A stretch of 64,000 nucleotides of DNA, taken from G020350405 sp964513655 (lineage in GTDB: Bacteria > Planctomycetota > Phycisphaerae > Sedimentisphaerales > Anaerobacaceae). The DNA lies in NCBI GenBank assembly GCA_964513655.1, contig CAZENQ010000006.1, positions 3,620 to 67,619 on the forward strand. The letters are read 5' to 3'. This document shows positions 1-8,040 of the stretch, one piece after another (position 1 is the stretch's first letter; every line of letters starts with the position of its first letter). A model generated the notes under the pieces. It worked only from the letters and a program-made list of their open reading frames with translations. It searched no databases and was not told the DNA's origin. Both the position numbers and the translations under genes were made by a program.

Positions 1-1447
1 TCCCTAGTGACTCCTCCAGGTGTGATGACAGACACGCCTTTCCCGTACGTATTGCTAGGCCAGTAATTCCCTCACTAACGTGGAACCTTCGGCCCTTCCA
101 CTCCGCATCAAGGCCTAACACATCCAAAGCCCCTTGAATACGCTCTATCTTCCAACGTTCCTTGTCGCGCTCGAGAATATTTACGAAGTGTTTCTTATCT
201 TCGCCGCCGAACAGCACAAGCGAACTCTCAATGGCTGCGTCAAGAACCTCACGGTACGATCTTGCGCTAAACAGTTGTGTCGCAGCATTGACCAAACCCA
301 TCGGCCCCACCGCATGTCCGAATTTCTCTTCGCCTGCTTGATACTCCATTACCCAAGATAGATATCGCCCCAAGAAAGTTAAAAAAATCTCATCACGCTT
401 AAAGAAAGGAACTCCTCCTTTCTTATGCGGAACTCTTATAACTCCTGCCACCTGCCGATTCGGTCCGAGCATTGGCACACACAAAAAACCCATGTGGTCG
501 TCACTGTCGTTATGTTTCTGCTCCCACTGAAGGCTCGGGTATTGCGCCAGTTCGGCAGCATCCTGCAGGTTCATGAGTCTAAGTGACCGTCCTCTTTGCC
601 AGACCCAACCGGTCAGTCCTTCACCCTTCTCGTAATAAGCGGAATTCTCCTTGGGCTTCAGCGCTCCGTAGCTTGTTCTCCGAAGTACGAGGCGCTCGTC
701 CCCGTTTTCGTCGCGGTAAACCGTAAAGATCGAACATTGCTCCGCACCCATCATCTCAGGTAACCTCTCTATGGTCAGATCAAATAACTCCTTCACAGTC
801 TGTATATCCAATGCTTTCCTTCTGAAATCGTCGATCACTTCTACCCGACTCCACGCATGGATCTTCCTAACAACACTATTTAGCTGGTGCGCCAAGTCAG
901 TGACGATATTCTCGAGTCTCGCAAATTCTTTTACATCAATTACCTGTAACTTCCGAAACTCGCTCTCAAGCGCTGCAGTATCAGGCTTCTCCCCAGTAAC
1001 CTCTGCGTACGCTCTTAAATTGCCCAGTGTTGACTCCTCCGACGTTAGCAGATCCTCGCAAGAGCACTTCAATTGCCCTGTGAAAAAATACGCTACAATT
1101 TCCCCATCGGCAACTATCGGAGCACAGCAATCTACTAATCCATGCTTACAAACGTAGAATACTGGTTCGGCTCTCCCTGTCTTCTCCAGATGTTCCTTCG
1201 CCAACTCTATTCCACACCGATCACTTTCCCTACAGAGTTCTACACCCGCTCTAGTTTTTCTAATTTCTTTGCAGAAATCACAGTGGTTGCGTTCAAGTGT
1301 CACTGGCCTCGCATCTTCGTCTAGGATACCAGACGCCAACTTTACATCCTCGAAGAACGTGTCCACCATGGCCTCCATGTAGCTTGTGTTCACAATGTCA
1401 GCAAGTTCAAGTCGTGATTGCGACAACTCTTTAACCATTTTTCCCAT
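1..1447 (-). CDS. PocR-GAF-GAF sensor protein, C-terminus beyond the left edge
   Basis: The minus strand is open from an ATG at 1447 to the window edge (482 codons, no stop), so this is the N-terminal part of a larger protein. Residues about 40-120 match the PocR ligand-sensing domain: a Cys-rich stretch HCDFCKEIRK, then RESDRCGIELAKEH, then VCKHGLVDCCAPI and a following FFTGQ. Residues about 180-350 form a GAF domain (MGAEQCSIFTVYRDENG, then a GEGLTGWVW turn). A second GAF-like region begins near residue 375 (SARSYREVLDAAIESS) with a matching SEGITGLAIRTGKA turn, and is cut by the edge. An AAAGGA sits about ten bases before the start. The effector (histidine kinase, cyclase, phosphatase or DNA-binding domain) lies outside the window. 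The PocR and first GAF calls are firm; the ligand is unknown. Confidence 0.85.
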   Translation of the reverse strand, partial: MGKMVKELSQSRLELADIVNTSYMEAMVDTFFEDVKLASGILDEDARPVTLERNHCDFCKEIRKTRAGVELCRESDRCGIELAKEHLEKTGRAEPVFYVCKHGLVDCCAPIVADGEIVAYFFTGQLKCSCEDLLTSEESTLGNLRAYAEVTGEKPDTAALESEFRKLQVIDVKEFARLENIVTDLAHQLNSVVRKIHAWSRVEVIDDFRRKALDIQTVKELFDLTIERLPEMMGAEQCSIFTVYRDENGDERLVLRRTSYGALKPKENSAYYEKGEGLTGWVWQRGRSLRLMNLQDAAELAQYPSLQWEQKHNDSDDHMGFLCVPMLGPNRQVAGVIRVPHKKGGVPFFKRDEIFLTFLGRYLSWVMEYQAGEEKFGHAVGPMGLVNAATQLFSARSYREVLDAAIESSLVLFGGEDKKHFVNILERDKERWKIERIQGALDVLGLDAEWKGRRFHVSEGITGLAIRTGKACLSSHLEESLG

Positions 1448-1852
1448 CTTCCATTCCTTTCCCGCGCGCTCACCAGATCAACTATCGTACCAGCCTTCCG
1501 CGCCTAATCAGAGTTCTCTGCTCTTATTCCCCAAAGTCCCTTCTACTTAGTCTCCATCTACTTAAACAGCCACATAGCTACAAAACCACCACTCTGTCAA
1601 TCGTCCTTGAAAACTCCGAACAACCTCCGTGTTTGTCGTCATTTAGCCTTATAATCCATATAATACTCAAAATCCCAACTTTTGTCAAGTGAGAAAATCG
1701 GCTTTCTCCACAAAAAGGCGAAAAACTCAAAACGACAACTCTCTCGAATTAGGCCACATCAAAGGAGGTCACTCAAAGCATTCTGGCGATGCACACCCTA
1801 AAAACATCTTCAACCCTTTTTTCTAAAAAAATTCCTGTCTAACCCTGCCGTA

Positions 1853-1893
1853 GGCACCCCCTTGTCCAGAGTCTTCCAGACTCTAAGGGGGCC
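1853..1893. repeat. Dispersed hairpin repeat, copy 1
   Basis: The outer arms CCCCCTT (1857-1863) and AAGGGGG (1885-1891) pair, and the inner arms AGAGTC and GACTCT pair around a short loop, with GTCC bulged on the 5' side. A second copy lies at 2099-2139. In the inner stem one copy closes as AGAGTC/GACTCT and the other as AGAGTCC/GGACTCT, so pairing is kept while sequence changes. This suggests a folded RNA or a REP-like element. Confidence 0.7.
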
Positions 1894-1948
1894 AATTTCA
1901 CCCCTCGCAGCGAATAATCCATCCGCGAAGCGATTCCTTGCCATTTAG

Positions 1949-1970
1949 CCCCCAGGTCGCATCCTGGGGG
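1949..1970. repeat. GC-rich 8-bp hairpin
   Basis: CCCCCAGG (1949-1956) and CCTGGGGG (1963-1970) are perfect inverted repeats with a six-base loop. There is no T-run after it on either strand, so it is not a convincing intrinsic terminator. It lies between the two hairpin repeats of this region. Confidence 0.55.
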
Positions 1971-2098
1971 TCCCTCCCTAAAGCAAAAAAACGCCCTTTT
2001 TTGGCTTTACTAAGGCCGCCTCGCGACCCAGAAACCTTGACCCACGACCCCAAAACCCCGCTCCGGCCCCCAAAAACCCCCTGCCGAGTCCTCCCATC

Positions 2099-2139
2099 GG
2101 CACCCCCTTGTCCAGAGTCCTCCGGACTCTAAGGGGGCC
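2099..2139. repeat. Dispersed hairpin repeat, copy 2
   Basis: This is the second copy of the element at 1853-1893, with arms CCCCCTT (2103-2109) and AAGGGGG (2133-2137 plus the preceding AA). The inner stem is one pair longer. A further shared module (TCCCTAAA followed by a TTTGGCTT-containing stretch and GGCCG) follows each copy, at about 1975-2020 and 2183-2225. The unit is therefore composite. Confidence 0.7.
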
Positions 2140-2304
2140 TTCGTGCCCACCTGTGCCCCTGTGCCTTAGGTAATAGGTATTCTCCCTAAAAAGGAAAAGC
2201 TCCTTCTTTGGCTTCACCAGGGCCGTCCCCCGGCCCTCAATTTTTTCTCCAACTCATTAACTCATCTACGCATTTACTCGTCCACCCATTCGCCGCTCAA
2301 AAAC

Positions 2305-2341
2305 TGTCGCAAACTGACAACAAATTTGTCAATATGCGACA
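2305..2341. promoter_or_regulatory. Nested palindrome, operator-like
   Basis: TGTCGCA (2305-2311) mirrors TGCGACA (2335-2341), and inside it TGACAA (2315-2320) mirrors TTGTCA (2326-2331). Both gaps between arms are three bases and the centre is five. The symmetry is complete at both levels, as expected for a dimeric protein-binding site or a structured element. The nearest gene start is glyS, 400 bp away. Confidence 0.5.
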
Positions 2342-2353
2342 CTTTCCTCCAAG

Positions 2354-2380
2354 ATATACACTAGTTCAAATAGTGTATAT
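2354..2380. promoter_or_regulatory. 10-bp inverted repeat, operator-like
   Basis: ATATACACTA (2354-2363) and TAGTGTATAT (2371-2380) are a perfect 10-bp inverted repeat with a seven-base spacer. It lies 13 bp after the nested palindrome at 2305-2341. It is AT-rich with no T-run, so a protein-binding site fits better than a terminator. Confidence 0.5.
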
Positions 2381-2561
2381 TGCCCGCCGCCTCCCGCCCG
2401 GCCAATTTTTGATCCCCCCAAATCCCCCATTTTAACTCGTAAATTTTCAAACGTTTTACACATTTCGCAAACTTATTCGAGCGCAATTCTGCAACTTTTT
2501 ATATGTTTTTCCTATTTTTTTGTAATTTTTCACACTTTGAAACACTTCTCAACACCCCCAA

Positions 2562-2643
2562 CCCCCATTTTTAGCCCAAAATCAAGGGTGACCCCTCACA
2601 CCTGAAACTCCCCACCCCCATTTTTCGCCCAAAAACAAGTGTG
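2562..2643. repeat. 29-bp imperfect direct repeat
   Basis: A 29-base motif starting CCCCCATTTTT and continuing GCCCAAAA occurs at 2562-2590 and again at 2615-2643 with three substitutions, a spacing of 53 bp. The second copy ends about 40 bp upstream of the putative glyS promoter. Confidence 0.6.
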
Positions 2644-2685
2644 CAATTCCTTCTCTCTGCCTTAATCACCTGCGTTTTTCATTGC

Positions 2686-2713
2686 TTGTAATCAGCGTTT
2701 TTCCTTATATAAT
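2686..2713 (+). promoter_or_regulatory. Putative sigma-70 promoter for glyS
   Basis: TTGTAA (2686-2691), a 16-base spacer and a perfect TATAAT (2708-2713) lie 36 bp before the glyS start. The -10 is strong and the -35 only moderate. Confidence 0.5.
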
Positions 2714-2749
2714 GAGCCGGTTAATTCAAAATTATCAAGGAACATCGGT

Positions 2750-4216
2750 ATGGCCAGAATTACCAAGCTCGACGACATCGTATCTCTTTGTAAACGCAGG
2801 GGTTTCATCTTTCAGTCCAGCGAAATTTATGGCGGCCTGGCAAGCTGCTACGACTACGGCCCGCTCGGCGTCGAACTCAAAAATAACGTCAAAAAGGCAT
2901 GGTGGAAGTCCGTCGTGCAGATGCGCGACGACATCGTAGGCCTTGATTGCAGCATCCTAATGCACCCTTTGGTCTGGAAGGCCTCCGGCCACGTCGACAA
3001 ATTCGCCGATTTGATAGCAGAATGCAAGAAATGCAACACCAGAACCAGAGTCGACCACTTGGCCGAGCACGCCGAGCAGCACACCGAGCACATCTCAATC
3101 GACGCGGCCATGGCCAAAGAGCACGATTTGAGCAACAAGGTATGTCCTAACTGCGGTGCCGTAGGGGGATTCACCGAGCCAATGCCCTTTAAATTGATGT
3201 TTGAAACGCAAATGGGCGCTAATGTTGACGATTCGATGACGATGCACCTTCGGCCGGAAACCGCGCAGGGAATCTTCGCCAATTTCAGAAACGTACTCGA
3301 TACCACAAGGGTCAAAATCCCCTTCGGCATCGCCCAGATAGGAAAAAGCTTCCGCAACGAGGTAACCACCAAGGCATTTATCTTCCGGACGCGCGAATTT
3401 GAGCAGGCAGAATTGGAGTTTTTCTGTGAGCCGGGAACCGATGAAAAGTGGTTTGAGCACTGGAAAAAAGCCCGTTTTGGCTGGTATACCGACTTAGGAA
3501 TCAAAAAAGAGAACCTGCGGATGCGTGACCACGCCGGCGATGAACTGGCACACTACGCCAAGTCCTGCGTGGATGTCGAATATAAATTCCCATTAGGCAG
3601 CGGCGACTGGCAGGAGCTTGAGGGCATTGCAAACCGTACGGATTTTGACCTCCGGCAGCACCAGCGGGGCATCAGAACACTCAATAAATGGTTCGAAAAT
3701 GACCGGCAAATGGAGAAAATCGAATTAGCCGGTGAAGCCGAGGATTTCGAGTCCGGGCCGCTGTCTTACTTCGATGATGAGCAGAAGAAACGCTATATCC
3801 CCTACGTTATTGAGCCGAGCGCCGGCATCGATAGAAGTGCTCTGGCATTTCTGGTCGATGCGTACGACGAGGAAGAAGTCCGCGGCGAGCAGAGGAACCT
3901 GCTGAGATTTCACCACGCTCTTGCACCGATTAAGGTGGGTGTCTTTCCATTAGTCAAAAGAGAAGGTATGCCGGAGATTGCAAAGAACATCTACAGCGAC
4001 CTAAAGCGCTATTTCAACTGCTTTTATGATGAGAAGGGAGCGGTAGGGCGGCGCTACCGCAGGCAGGATGAGGCTGGTACGCCGTTCTGTATTACCGTCG
4101 ACGGCCAGACAACGCAGGACAATACCGTTACCGTCCGCGACCGGGACTCAATGGAGCAGATAAGGGTCTCTACCGACCAGCTGCGCAGCCATTTACAGGA
4201 AAGATTGGACATGTAA
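2750..4216 (+). CDS. glyS: Glycyl-tRNA synthetase, dimeric GlyQS type
   Basis: Charges tRNA-Gly with glycine in the cytoplasm; class II synthetase of the homodimeric (archaeal/eukaryotic/Gram-positive) type, 488 residues. The N-terminus has the family signature with SSEIYGGLASCYDYGPLG near residues 24-41. Motif 2 appears as FRNEVTTKAFIFRTREFEQ, and motif 3 as EPSAGIDRSALAFLVDAY. A CxxC pair (ECKKCN near residue 90 and CPNCG near 135) suggests a structural zinc. The anticodon-binding domain fills the C-terminal third (IKVGVFPLVKREGMPEIA onward). AAGGAA precedes the ATG. The next gene starts three bases after the stop, implying a shared transcript. Confidence 0.95.
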   Translation: MARITKLDDIVSLCKRRGFIFQSSEIYGGLASCYDYGPLGVELKNNVKKAWWKSVVQMRDDIVGLDCSILMHPLVWKASGHVDKFADLIAECKKCNTRTRVDHLAEHAEQHTEHISIDAAMAKEHDLSNKVCPNCGAVGGFTEPMPFKLMFETQMGANVDDSMTMHLRPETAQGIFANFRNVLDTTRVKIPFGIAQIGKSFRNEVTTKAFIFRTREFEQAELEFFCEPGTDEKWFEHWKKARFGWYTDLGIKKENLRMRDHAGDELAHYAKSCVDVEYKFPLGSGDWQELEGIANRTDFDLRQHQRGIRTLNKWFENDRQMEKIELAGEAEDFESGPLSYFDDEQKKRYIPYVIEPSAGIDRSALAFLVDAYDEEEVRGEQRNLLRFHHALAPIKVGVFPLVKREGMPEIAKNIYSDLKRYFNCFYDEKGAVGRRYRRQDEAGTPFCITVDGQTTQDNTVTVRDRDSMEQIRVSTDQLRSHLQERLDM

Positions 4217-4219
4217 ATC

Positions 4220-5908
4220 ATGGCCGAGGAAGAACCTAAGAAAAAACGCGGGGTTGTCAAATGCGTCCTTAAGTGGTTTGGGCTGGGGTTGTTAGGACTT
4301 CTGATAATCTTAGGGCTTATTTTACAGGCTCCGTGGAAGGTTACGACACTTCTGGTTGTCTTTTTGCTGGCCCACACTGTCCTTCCAAGACCCGGGCGCA
4401 AATGGTTTTGGGCCGGTGTCGGCTTGGTTGTTATAGCATTGATTATCTGGGTCTTTCTGCCGGAGGCCGACGGTGATTGGCATCCGTACATATTTGTAGA
4501 AGAATTGACGGCATGGAAAGCTAAGCGTGCGATACCGCACGAAGAGAACGTTGCGGTGATTTACAATGAGTTAATCGACAAAATCGAAGCAAATCCTGTT
4601 GGTCGTTTTTACTATGATGAGGATACCAGTAAAGCATGGAGAAATTTCTGGCTGAGTGAGGATTATCCCGAGCTTGCAAGGTGTGTCGAAGAACAACAAG
4701 AAGATATCGAGATGTTAATGCGAGCCAGTGAATATAAGGCTTGCCGGTTTCCAATTGATGCAAACTTGGTTAACGCCGGAGGAGATCCTCCACAGAACTT
4801 TGCAGAGCTTCGTGAGGTGTGTTTTAATGTGGGGTATCTATACGGACTAAGGCGAGGGGCCGACTTACTGATCGTGGCAGCCAATAATGATATTGCCGAG
4901 GGCAGGATTATTGAAGGTTTGAGGAAATACAGGGCCGCGTTGCAAATCGGACAACATCTTCGCCAACAGGGCGGCTATATGCCTATGCTTACCGGTGCGG
5001 TTATTGGGAGGCGAGTATGCGATCAATTTAAGCAATTTCTGGTGAATAGAGAGCCGGGACGAAAACACATTAACTGTATAGCAGAATATCTTGCGACTAT
5101 TGAATATAACTGGGATTCTGATTTCGGGAGTATACTCGAAATTGAGAAGTTATCTTTCAAGAGCATGCTATGTGGTATGGCCTACCAAACAAATTCCGAA
5201 GGGGAAATAAGGCTCAATCGAGACCCTAATTTGACTTTAAGAAAGAATTTCCCTGCGTTTTCTTATTATCCTAGTATTCTACCGAAAATGATTAGCTACA
5301 AAGCCAGCAATTCTTTTGAAAAGCGATTTACAAAGGCTGAGGCATTAGTTTGCTGGTTCTTTATGCCATCTAATCCGGAGAAGGCTGGTCAGGTTGTTGA
5401 AGAAGGTGTAGAAAAATTTTGGGCGATGGATGGAGCAGGGCTTGAGGCGTATTGGAAGGTTATTGTTAAACCCAGACTGAATTACAGGCATTTTGTGGAA
5501 GACTTTCTATATTATTTTCTGTCCAGCTGTGACAGTGTCTATAAACGTTATAATGAAGCAGCTACGGAGCATAAAGGGTGCCAAATAATTGCTGCTCTTT
5601 CTCTTTACAGGAACAGATATGGCCAGTGGCCCAAGAACTTGGATGAGGTGAAAGAATTTGCTGAACCTGAGATATTTCTTGACAGTTTCAACAATACTCC
5701 TTTCGTCTATAAATTAACTGAAACGAGCTTTAAATTGTACAGCGTAGGTATGAACAATATCGATGAAGACGGTCAATATGACGCCGATTTTGGTATTCAT
5801 TTAAGAGGTGGTGTAGGGTCAGTAACATATAAAAAAGATGATATTCCTATCTGGCCAGCAAGGCGCCCTAAAACAAAAGAGGAAAATGCCGATGGCGAAC
5901 AACAATAA
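4220..5908 (+). CDS. Membrane-anchored protein with pseudopilin-like C-terminal module
   Basis: 562 residues, no recognised enzyme family. The N-terminus is basic and followed by about three hydrophobic segments (residues ~17-36, 40-54, 62-80). After a planctomycete-type linker comes a helical region of about 350 residues. The C-terminal 100 residues (RNRYGQWPKNLDEVKEF, then FVYKLTETSFKLYSVGMN) resemble the substrate-exposed end of type II secretion pseudopilins, a module seen on many planctomycete proteins. A shorter paralogue with the same order of parts is at 45924-47267. It sits between glyS and asnS, three bases after the former and overlapping the latter, so it is co-transcribed with tRNA synthetases; a functional link is not evident. 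The molecular role is unknown. Confidence 0.75.
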   Translation: MAEEEPKKKRGVVKCVLKWFGLGLLGLLIILGLILQAPWKVTTLLVVFLLAHTVLPRPGRKWFWAGVGLVVIALIIWVFLPEADGDWHPYIFVEELTAWKAKRAIPHEENVAVIYNELIDKIEANPVGRFYYDEDTSKAWRNFWLSEDYPELARCVEEQQEDIEMLMRASEYKACRFPIDANLVNAGGDPPQNFAELREVCFNVGYLYGLRRGADLLIVAANNDIAEGRIIEGLRKYRAALQIGQHLRQQGGYMPMLTGAVIGRRVCDQFKQFLVNREPGRKHINCIAEYLATIEYNWDSDFGSILEIEKLSFKSMLCGMAYQTNSEGEIRLNRDPNLTLRKNFPAFSYYPSILPKMISYKASNSFEKRFTKAEALVCWFFMPSNPEKAGQVVEEGVEKFWAMDGAGLEAYWKVIVKPRLNYRHFVEDFLYYFLSSCDSVYKRYNEAATEHKGCQIIAALSLYRNRYGQWPKNLDEVKEFAEPEIFLDSFNNTPFVYKLTETSFKLYSVGMNNIDEDGQYDADFGIHLRGGVGSVTYKKDDIPIWPARRPKTKEENADGEQQ

Positions 5909-7403
5909 AACTTACATATCTGAATTGAAAGACCATGTCGGCAAAGAGGTTACGTTGGCGGGCTGGTTGTATAACAGCCGGTCCAGCGGCAAGATACAAT
6001 TTCTAATCATCCGAGACGGTACGGGCCTTTGTCAGTGCATAGTTGAGAAGGGCAACGTATCGGATGAGCTATTCGATGAGCTGAGGCGCTTAGGGCAGGA
6101 GTCGAGCATCCGCGTACGCGGGACTGTAAGGGCCGATGAGAGGAGCGTTGGGGGGCACGAATTGGCTGTAACGGATGCGGAGGTTATTGGCGCTGCTGCC
6201 GATTATCCGATAACGCCGAAGTCGCACGGCATTGACTTTTTGCTCAAAAACAGACATCTACACCTCCGCTCGCGTCGGCAGTGGTGCATCGGGAAGGTCC
6301 GGCACACCGTAATCGATGCGATTCGCAGGTTCTTTAACGATAACGGCTTTGTGCTGATTGATACGCCCATATTTATGTCGATGGCGGGAGAGGATGAGCA
6401 GACGCTTTTTGAGGTTGATTATTTTGGTGAGCCGCTTCACCTGACGCAGACGGGCCAGCTGCATCTGGAATCGGCGGCAATGAGTTTCGGCAAGGTCTAT
6501 TGCTTCGGCCCTACATTCAGAGCGGAAAAGAGCAAGACCCGCAGGCACCTGACGGAGTTCTGGATGGTCGAGCCGGAAGTGGCGTTTATCGACTTGGACG
6601 GGCTTCTCGAATTGGCGGAGAACTTCGTTTATTTCATTGCGGAGCAGGCACTTACCAATAACAAAAGCGAGCTGGAATTTTTGGGCGCAGATATTGCGGC
6701 CCTTGAGAAGATGAAGCCGCCTTTTTACAGATTAACATACAGCGAAGCGGTTGAGATTCTAACCGGCGAAAAGACACAAAAATTCCTGGCGGCGCAACTG
6801 AAAGACCTGCAAGGCCAGAAGCAGCAATTGGAGGCCAGAATCGGTGAGCTTGAAAAGAAGCAGGAGGGGCAGATAAAGCAGTGGCAGAAGGATAAAATCG
6901 TCGCTGAGTTGATTGAATTGCGTACGGAGCTTGCCGAGACCGATGCCAGGATTGAAAACAATCCGAAGCATGCAAAGTTGGCGGCCGGGTTCCAGTGGGG
7001 CAAGGATTTAGGCGGCTCTGACGAGACGATAATCTCGCAAATGCACGATAAACCAGTCTTTGTCACGCATTACCCAAAAGACGCTAAGGCGTTCTATATG
7101 AAGGCCGACAGGGAGAATGAAAAGGTCGTTTTGAACTTTGATTTGCTTGCCCCTGCGGGTTTTGGGGAAATCATCGGCGGCTCGGTCAGAGAAGATGATT
7201 ACGAGAAGCTGCTTAAGCGGATTAGCGGGCAAGGGCTGGAGGTTGAGAATTATAGTTGGTATCTGGATTTGCGCAAGTACGGCTCGGTGCCGCACGGCGG
7301 CTTCGGCCTTGGTGTGGAGCGGACCATCGCCTGGCTGACAAGCGAGAAACACATCCGCCAGTGCATCGCCTTCCCGAGACTGATGGACAAGGTTTATATT
7401 TAA
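5892..7403 (+). CDS. asnS: Asparaginyl-tRNA synthetase with coiled-coil insertion
   Basis: Charges tRNA-Asn with asparagine; class IIb synthetase of 503 residues, longer than the roughly 465 of E. coli. Residues 1-110 form the OB-fold anticodon domain (VTLAGWLYNSRSSGKIQFL). The catalytic core carries TPIFMSMAGEDEQTLFEVDY, FRAEKSKTRRHLTEFWMVEP (motif 2) and the AsnRS-typical GGSVREDDYEKLL. Motif 3 is HGGFGLGVERTIAWL, and the end is FPRLMDKVYI. Residues about 300-355 are an extra, highly charged coiled-coil (repeated LEARIGELEKKQEG-like heptads). I prefer the ATG at 5892: AGAGGA lies nine bases upstream, and the frame then overlaps the preceding gene by 17 bases. The alternative at 5886 adds two residues. 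Confidence 0.92.
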   Translation: MANNNKTYISELKDHVGKEVTLAGWLYNSRSSGKIQFLIIRDGTGLCQCIVEKGNVSDELFDELRRLGQESSIRVRGTVRADERSVGGHELAVTDAEVIGAAADYPITPKSHGIDFLLKNRHLHLRSRRQWCIGKVRHTVIDAIRRFFNDNGFVLIDTPIFMSMAGEDEQTLFEVDYFGEPLHLTQTGQLHLESAAMSFGKVYCFGPTFRAEKSKTRRHLTEFWMVEPEVAFIDLDGLLELAENFVYFIAEQALTNNKSELEFLGADIAALEKMKPPFYRLTYSEAVEILTGEKTQKFLAAQLKDLQGQKQQLEARIGELEKKQEGQIKQWQKDKIVAELIELRTELAETDARIENNPKHAKLAAGFQWGKDLGGSDETIISQMHDKPVFVTHYPKDAKAFYMKADRENEKVVLNFDLLAPAGFGEIIGGSVREDDYEKLLKRISGQGLEVENYSWYLDLRKYGSVPHGGFGLGVERTIAWLTSEKHIRQCIAFPRLMDKVYI

Positions 7404-7586
7404 TAGTTGCTCGTGATTCGTGACCCGCTATTTTGATAAATAGTTTTGTTTTATGCCGCACAAGGATGATGCGGGATATTTCCCAGAAGATTGCTTTTAG
7501 ATATCGGGAGAAAAGGTGTCCGGTGCCTCAAGTCCTCCCAACCCCTCGCGCCTCACTCCCTATATGCTCTCCGCCCATTTTCAATC

Positions 7587-7625
7587 AAATCCGCAGGTAT
7601 TTTCAGTGATGGTGCGGATTTTTTT
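7587..7625 (+). terminator. Rho-independent terminator downstream of asnS
   Basis: AAATCCGCA (7587-7595) pairs perfectly with TGCGGATTT (7613-7621) across a 17-base loop, and the T-run continues to 7625. It lies about 180 bp after the asnS stop and ends the glyS-asnS transcript. Confidence 0.75.
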
Positions 7626-7866
7626 AAAAATTTTTACTCCTTATTTCCCAGATACTTACCGTCTATCTCCCTTCCTCACCTGCGCGAAATTTCAGCACAA
7701 CTGCGCAGCCTACTCTAATAATGCCCGGCCCCTCTGTCCGTCCGATATTTGAAAACTCAATAAATCGACCAAATTGAACCCTGTATTCTACGTAGTACGG
7801 GGCCGCCCGACCCAGGTTTTTGAGATTCGCTCTATCACTCTGTTCCTTTGTGGCTGTCAGTCAATT

Positions 7867-7990
7867 ATGCAAAACAAAGCCAATTTGCTGGATGCTCAAA
7901 CAAACGTAAGCTCAGTCTTAACAAAGTATTATGAAAATGAACATCTTAGCAGACCCCGTCGAAACAAACCCGTTCAGACCCAGCGACCCT
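7867..7990 (+). repeat. Remnant of a planctomycete coding-like interspersed repeat
   Basis: Read in frame from 7867, this stretch gives MQNKANLLDAQTNVSSVLTK, then YYENEHLSRPRRNKPVQTQ. From memory, the pattern NKANL-DAQ-NVSS-TK-YEN followed by NKPN-rich text recurs as hypothetical peptides in many Phycisphaerae genomes, mostly in intergenic positions. It is in the prmC frame by chance or by fusion. I treat it as a dispersed repeat copy, not as the PrmC N-terminus. Confidence 0.45.
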
Positions 7991-8040
7991 CTAAGCTCTT
8001 TTTGTTTTTCACTTTTCTTTGCCCCAGCTATAATCTGGCA

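Larger units (their letters stand above)
1448..2749. other. 1.3-kb non-coding, repeat-rich intergenic region
   Basis: No reading frame here looks like a protein: the open frames are short, low-complexity and rich in P or K. The stretch is AT-rich with C-runs on the plus strand. It contains two copies of a structured hairpin repeat, one GC hairpin, two successive long palindromes, a 29-bp direct repeat and the likely glyS promoter, each listed separately. It separates the divergent PocR sensor from glyS. Confidence 0.75.
7404..8040. other. Intergenic region with terminator and a coding-repeat remnant
   Basis: Apart from the terminator at 7587-7625 and the repeat remnant at 7867-7990, nothing here looks like a gene. 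Open frames at 7491-7752 read as low-complexity P/S-rich peptides without family resemblance. The frame of prmC stays open upstream to 7774, but that stretch translates to the repeat remnant rather than to PrmC-like protein. Confidence 0.6.

Noticed and set aside
1978..2217. Minus-strand open frame of 79 codons with KPKKELFLF and KPKKGVFLL at its ends
   Set aside because: It spans the hairpin repeat, its two ends are the same repeat module, and the composition is G/R-rich. It is repeat DNA, not a gene.
7491..7752. Two overlapping open frames downstream of asnS
   Set aside because: They run across the intrinsic terminator and have no recognisable features.
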